Source of the DNA: Paramecium pentaurelia
Taxonomy: Eukaryota; Ciliophora; Oligohymenophorea; Peniculida; Parameciidae
DNA length: 64,000 bases
Reading direction: 5' to 3'
NCBI GenBank assembly: GCA_905183005.1
Contig: CAJJDO010000092.1
Span: forward strand, 135,197-199,196
In this document: positions 59,012-64,000 of the stretch, piece after piece
Numbering within the stretch: the stretch's first letter is position 1
Layout: the number at the start of each line of letters is the position of its first letter
Program-made: the position numbers and the translations under genes
Notes under the pieces: generated by a model
The model's input: only the letters and a program-made list of their open reading frames with translations
Told to the model about the DNA's origin: nothing
Databases searched by the model: none

Positions 59012-60267
59012 ATGGACGATGTAATCCCAGTTGTGGTTATAGACAATGGATCAGGATATATTAAGGCAGGCATATCAGGAGATGATGCTCCAAGAGCAAC
59101 TATTTAGACAGTTTTGGGAAAGTATACTTTAATTCTAATTTATTTTAATAGACCTAAGTAGCCTGGTTAAATGGTAGGTATGGATCAGAAGGATACCTAT
59201 ATTGGAGATGAAGTCAATTCGAAATTAGAGTATTTTAAATTCGATATATTTTAGAGTTTTGAATGTAACTTACCCTATTGATCATGGAATTATTACTCGT
59301 TGGGATGATATGGAAAAGATTTGGCATCATGCTTATTACAATGGTATTTAAATCCATTAAATTAGAATTGAGAGTTTCTCCTCAAGATCATCCTGTTTTA
59401 ATGTCAGAACCACCTCTCAATCCAGCAGCTAATAGAGAAAAAATGATTGAAATAATGTTTGAAAAGTTCAATGTTCCATCTTTCTATTTGGCAATTCAAT
59501 AAGTTTTAGCATTATGTGCATCTGGTAAAACAACTGGTTTAGTTGTGGATTCTGGAGATGCTGTTACAGAAACAGTACCTATTTATGAAGGTTTTGCATT
59601 ATCTCATGCTGTAATGAAGATTCATCTTGCTGGAAGAGATTTAACTGATTATTTAATAAAGTTGATGTCTGAATAAGGCAAAGAATTCTCAAATTAAAAA
59701 GAAACTGAAAGAGAAAATGCCAAAGACACAAAGGAAAAAAAAGTATAAAATATATATATATTGTAGTGCTATATTGTTGGAGATTTTGAGGCTGAAATGA
59801 AAGTCTACTAAGATTCTGGAAAAGAAATAGTTCATAGAATGCCTGATGGAAATGATATCACTTTGGGGAGTTAATTATTCAAATGTCCTGAAGCTTTATT
59901 TTAACCAATTAAGTTAAGCAAAGAATTTTAAGGTATTCATGAACTTACATTCTAATCAATAATGAAATGTGATGTTGACATTAAAAAAGTAATTGTTAAT
60001 ATTTATTAATAGGATCTATATGGAAACATTGTTTTAGCTGGAGGTAGTACTATGTTTAAAGGAATGAAGGATAGATTATAAAAAGAAGTCATTGCCTTAG
60101 CTCCTTCTACAATGAAAATTTATGTATAAGAACCTCCAGAAAGAAAATACTCAGTTTGGATGGGTGGTAGTATTTTGGCTTCCTTAAGTTAATTTTAACC
60201 TATGTTTATTACTAAAAATGAGTATCAAGATTATGGCACAGGTTATGTGCACAGAAAATGCTTCTGA
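59012..60267 (+). CDS. Divergent actin
   Basis: Predicted 376 aa, the normal actin length, after introns 59122-59151, 59230-59254, 59344-59365, 59743-59766 and 59989-60012. Actin marks: VVVIDNGSGYIKAGISGDDA, PGQMVGMDQKDTYIGDE, VTYPIDHGIITRWDDMEKIW, VLMSEPPLNPAANREKM, NIVLAGGSTMFKGMKDRL and the C-terminus HRKCF. The second phosphate loop reads DSGDAVTETVPIYEG, where conventional actin has DSGDGVTHTVPIYEG, so the Gly and the catalytic-water His are changed. Two to three residues are missing from the DNase-I loop region and an acidic/Lys-rich piece is changed in subdomain 4 (KETERENAKDTKEKK). It is one of the divergent actins of Paramecium; filament formation is uncertain. Confidence 0.85.
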
Positions 60268-60353
60268 ATTTATTATTTAATTTTAAGATGTATATTAAAG
60301 TTTTTTATTAATTTTTACATAGAGGAATAATAAAATTCATTTTAATTAACATA

Positions 60354-61791
60354 TCATTATGGAGATAGACATGTTTGATTTAAAAGTAATCTCTCCATCT
60401 AACAATGGTAAGTTGGTAAGAATTTAGCATAAATTTCTTTAGCTTTGGATTAACATTTCTAAGCATTTTCTATATTACCCATAGATTAATAGATCACAGC
60501 AATATTATTGAGTATTTATGCTCTCTAAACACAATTATATCTATATAACACATAAGAAATACTTAAAACATTATAGAGCTTATATAAAGTAACTAAGTGA
60601 CTATTAAATATCAGGTACTAATCCATAAGTCAACCCTACTAAATTGTATACCTCTAAAAAACTGATGTGCTTGTAAGTATTATATTTTTTAAATTTAATT
60701 GATATTGCTTTCATTAAAAATTCTAATGCTTATTCAGAATTTTTAGCTATATAATTACATTCTCCTAAAACTATATAAGCTTCAGCTATTTATTCATCAT
60801 CATCTGGTAGATATTCTTTTAAAATAGAAATAGCTCCATAAACCATCTTTTTGGCAGATTCAAGATTTTCTATTTCTTTAAATTTAATAATATACTTGTC
60901 CAGGCGTTTAATTTAGCCATCCATAATAAAATGTATGCAATTTCTGATTTCCATTGCAACCTTTCATAATGAAGGAGGGCATCATAAAAAATTTATTGAG
61001 CTATATTAAAGGATTGATTCAGAAAGTATAATTTTCCTAGTTCAATCTGTATTTTTCCTTTTAAATAGGGATCAGAAATATCAAACATTTTTTTAATTTA
61101 TTTTAATGATTTAATTGCATGTGGAAAATCTGCAACTTATTTATAAAATTTAGTTAATAAGCATAATGTTCTTATCATTTAAATTGCATTAGATATTTAT
61201 TAATTGTTAGAAATATTATTGTTTTAAATAGTTTCTTCTAATTCTTATTATATTTTTGTTAGTATTTTAATGAACTCCATAAAATTTCCAGTATCTTAAT
61301 TGATCTCAATGTCATCTAATTAATTATTTATATTGTTAAGATGATTAAGAATATCTTGTTTACTAGGAAACGATTAAAATGTTTGTTCCGATTATAAATG
61401 GAGATCTAAGACAATTGGTTTTACAATTTCACTCTTCACTTTTGGAGGAGATTAATTTAATGAATTAGACAATCTAATAATTTATTGATTATCATCACGT
61501 TATGATGATATAATTACTTCGTCTAAATCTCTTACTTTATCAATCTAGTCTTGATTTAATCTGGGATTCTTAATAAAAGAATTACACCTAGAAGAATCTC
61601 TAGAACTTTATTTTGAATTATACTCTAACTAATTTGATCAATTATTTTACTTAATGATAAGTTTATGCTCTGGTCTTAATCTCTACAACATAACCTTTCA
61701 TAACATCATCTCGAATCTTTGCCAATAACCCATTAAGTTACTGGTCTCTTCTTAGAGTGTCCTAATCAATACAATTATACTCTTATTACAT
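60354..61791 (-). CDS. TPR-repeat protein
   Basis: Predicted 455 aa; three introns (22, 26 and 22 nt) give an exact codon count. The N-terminal 150 residues are polar and Ser/Asn/Gln-rich (MQQEYNCIDQDTLRRDQQLN; SSRDSSRCNSFIKNPRLNQD). From residue about 190 onward lie tetratricopeptide repeats: MIRTLCLLTKFYKQVADFPH, KIQIELGKLYFLNQSFNIAQ, AYIVLGECNYIAKNSEQALE, EVYNLVGLTYGLVPDIQQSL and QILNNIAVIYQSMGNIENAQ. TPRs form docking surfaces; the repeat spacing with long gaps resembles kinesin-light-chain or LGN-type proteins, but no specific partner can be named. Its 3' end converges with actin, 86 nt apart. Confidence 0.75.
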
Positions 61792-63536
61792 TAAATAGAT
61801 ATTATTAATAATACAATTACAATATACCAACTTAAAACTTTATAACTAAATCAAAGTAGATTACAATCAATTTTTTATTAATATATCTGAATCTTTCTCT
61901 TTTATTATTATTATTATTCTAAATTAAAAATATGCATCCTATATTGGTTTTATTATTCAATATTTATCTAAATAATTCATAAAATCTAGAATATATTAAA
62001 GAAGATTTTCAGATTTCAAAAAAATTGATAAGCAAATTAAATTGAGTATATGAAATTTAAATATCATCACACATAAATAAGAATAAATAAGAAAGAGAAC
62101 GAATATGAAGTTTTTGCTCTCGTACAACTTAAATAAACATATTTAAATTATTCCATTACATAACACCACTTCTCATACTCAATTATAATATTTCTAGTGT
62201 ATATAACCCATATTTTTAGTTTATAAATAATTTAAAATTAGATTAAATAGACTAAACCATTATTTTTATCATGATTACTAATTGAAATATTTACATTTTA
62301 TTTTGAAAATCCTTCATTATTTTTCAATTATATTATGATCTTAATTTTAATATTATTAAGAAATCTAAAACCAATTATTTATTTTGGTAATTATGTTTAC
62401 TTTTGACTTTTTTAATAATTTTTGAAAATATCTTTAAGATAAAATTATTTGAATTAGCATCACCATAAGATCAAAAAGTAAGAGAAGAATATTTATTTAC
62501 TCAAAGATTTATCATAAATATTTATATATTTTAATGATGAATGATAAATAATAATATATATTTATTAATTTATATTTACTCTGAATTAACCCTATTTTTG
62601 TCTCTATGATAAAGCTTTCGTTATAAAAATAATAAAAACTATTCTTCAAAATATTAAAAGATGCTTATGATTATTAAATTGTTATTTCAAATTTTAGCAG
62701 ATTCTCCTTTTTGTTTTAGGAAGTTTTTTTTAATTTTCTTCCAAAATTATAAGTCTTAGAAATTGAATAAATGTATCAGATATTCTATAAGAAAGTCCTG
62801 TTAGTGAAAAAACAGTATCTATATTACTGTAATATCAAATAACTTGATTGCTTCAAATAAAGGTAATGTTCGCAAAAGATCATAAATCTTAACTGTGTTT
62901 AGCTATTCTTGAATTAAACTACTCAGATTTATATTATTTCTGTTAAATTTAGCTATAATTTATATTTCTATTTTATATTTTAATATATATTGTCTAACTG
63001 CCTTATGTGTTATATTTCTTAAATATGTTCATTATCATATTAAAATATTAATTATATAAATAGAAATCATAATCTAATGAATACTAAATTCATTTTGAAA
63101 GAATAACACAAATGAAGTAAAAAATTTTATTCAATATAAACTGAATAATTTTCATATCATAATAATTTTACCAGATATTATTTAGTCTTTTATATATATA
63201 TAATAATTAGTATTCTTCTAAATAATTTTAATTGTTATCTTCTATTTTATTAAATTTCATTTAAATTAGTATACTCTTAGAAAAATGTGATAACGATTGA
63301 TCATAATTAAGCATTTAATTTAATATATACTAAAGGAAATAATCATTTTTTAATCACTATAAGTTTTCAATACTTAAATATACTTTTTTAATGTAATAAT
63401 TATTTTGAGGAAGAAAGCTTTTTAAAGAAATCTCATTTATTGTTAAAATAGTTTTTATATCCTTAAAATAATTTAAGCCTTTGCTTACGTCAATAAAATC
63501 TACGAATATTATAAAAAATAACATAATTAATTAGTA
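61792..63536. other. Long intergenic stretch, one orphan open frame
   Basis: 1.7 kb of AT-rich DNA without a confident gene. The minus strand holds a table-6 frame at about 62687-63028 (listed separately). A small ATT/TAT-rich run lies near 61900. Confidence 0.45.
62687..63028 (-). other. Orphan minus-strand open frame without start codon
   Basis: About 113 codons with protein-like composition (HKAVRQYILKYKIEIQIIAK, LIQEQLNTVKIYDLLRTLPL, FEAIKLFDITVIQILFF, ending KQKGESAKI), bounded upstream by an in-frame TGA and without an in-frame ATG. I found no intron that would link it to a start. It may be a gene remnant, an exon with an unusual intron, or chance. Confidence 0.3.
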
Positions 63537-64000
63537 ATGGTTTCAGTATTAGCAGGTTTCTCTATAATAGATTATCAAAGGTATTGCAAAACTGGACATT
63601 TTTGGATAAATGGTGTTCTTGAGAATTAATAAGCAAGCATATTATAAGACAGTTTTGGGAGGATGTGCTTCTATTGGTGTGATGGGAATAATGATGCTTA
63701 TTTTCATCACAAATTTTATTGCCTTTATATAGAAAGAATAGTTAAAAGTTATTACGATTTCAGAGTACGATGATAATGTTGATCATATTGCTTTTAATAA
63801 CTCAAATTTTTTATTTGCTGTTTAGATTGAATAAGACCATTTTATTGAAAACCCTTATTTTAATATTACTTTGAAATAAAAGTATACTTTTATTATGATC
63901 AAAGAGTTTATTCTCGCAATTTATAAGGAGATCTTGAAAAAAAGACAGTTCCTATAGAATTAGTTCCATGTACACTGGATCGTTTCAATTAAATTTTTGC
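63537..64000 (+). CDS. Membrane protein of a ciliate-type family, 3' partial
   Basis: Starts MVSIIKGIAKLDIFGQMVFL after removal of a 25-nt intron (63546-63570). RINKQAYYKTVLGGCASIGV, then one TM segment MGIMMLIFITNFIAFIQKEQ, then a large non-cytosolic part (ISEYDDNVDHIAFNNSNFLF, FIENPYFNITLKQ). A second intron (63882-63904, ends AAG) leads to VYSRNLQGDLEKKTVPIELV and PCTLDRFNQIF, where the window ends. The order of a short cytosolic LDxFG start, Y-KTxxGG, one TM and later a P-C-T box is one I associate with large Paramecium/Tetrahymena families of unknown-function membrane proteins. The rest of the gene lies to the right. Confidence 0.65.

Noticed and set aside
1..64000. CRISPR arrays, bacterial operons, insertion sequences, telomeric repeats
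   Set aside because: No regularly spaced repeats, no transposase genes with terminal repeats, and no C4A2/C3A3 telomere runs were seen; the DNA is eukaryotic.

Overview
This window is macronuclear-type DNA of a ciliate, almost certainly a Paramecium of the aurelia group. The DNA is very AT-rich. Reading frames stay open only if TAA and TAG are read as glutamine and TGA is the sole stop (translation table 6). Genes are interrupted by tiny introns of about 20-34 nt that begin GTA and end in AG. Two trichocyst matrix protein genes are present. Every long gene below was read with table 6, and for most multi-exon genes the spliced length comes out as an exact number of codons. A standard-code ORF scan of this window is nearly useless.

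Layout, left to right. 0-14 kb: the 3' part of an OSCA/TMEM63-type channel, a Ulp1-like (C48) protein that has apparently lost its catalytic residues, a heat-shock-factor protein with an unusually long intron, an Aurora-like kinase, isovaleryl-CoA dehydrogenase (minus strand), a secreted cysteine-rich ORF broken by many in-frame TGAs, eIF2B gamma, a TTL-like ligase and a small Gln-rich protein. 14-22 kb: a ULK-like kinase, a poly-Q protein, CEP104, an unknown protein and a WD40 protein. 22-30 kb: two paralogous trichocyst matrix proteins flanking a GST-like protein and a minus-strand coiled-coil gene. Here a 1,084-nt block is present twice around a single N, which looks like an unmerged contig overlap. 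30-42 kb: a giant Gln-rich coiled-coil protein (about 2,459 aa), a gene-poor stretch, a small helix-turn-helix protein and a second coiled-coil protein. 42-51 kb: a PSI/RING-H2 membrane protein, a cytosolic carboxypeptidase, a MORN protein and an RSP2-like protein with DPY30 and GAF-like domains. 51-58 kb: tRNA-Ser(CGA), a twin-CX9C complex I subunit, an unknown protein, an MFS transporter, a 7TM-pseudokinase and DAW1 (mostly minus strand). 59-64 kb: a divergent actin, a TPR protein, a long empty stretch and the 5' end of a membrane protein.

Common themes. Several genes belong to building or modifying cilia: TTL-like ligase, CEP104, cytosolic carboxypeptidase, RSP2-like, DAW1, and perhaps the MORN protein. 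TTL-like ligases and cytosolic carboxypeptidases add and remove amino acids on tubulin tails. Genes are packed tightly, with same-strand neighbours separated by as little as 16-18 nt and a 63-nt divergent promoter between DAW1 and actin. A sizeable minority of introns appear to end in AAG rather than TAG. I cannot run alignments, so family names rest on recognised motifs and gene order within each protein.
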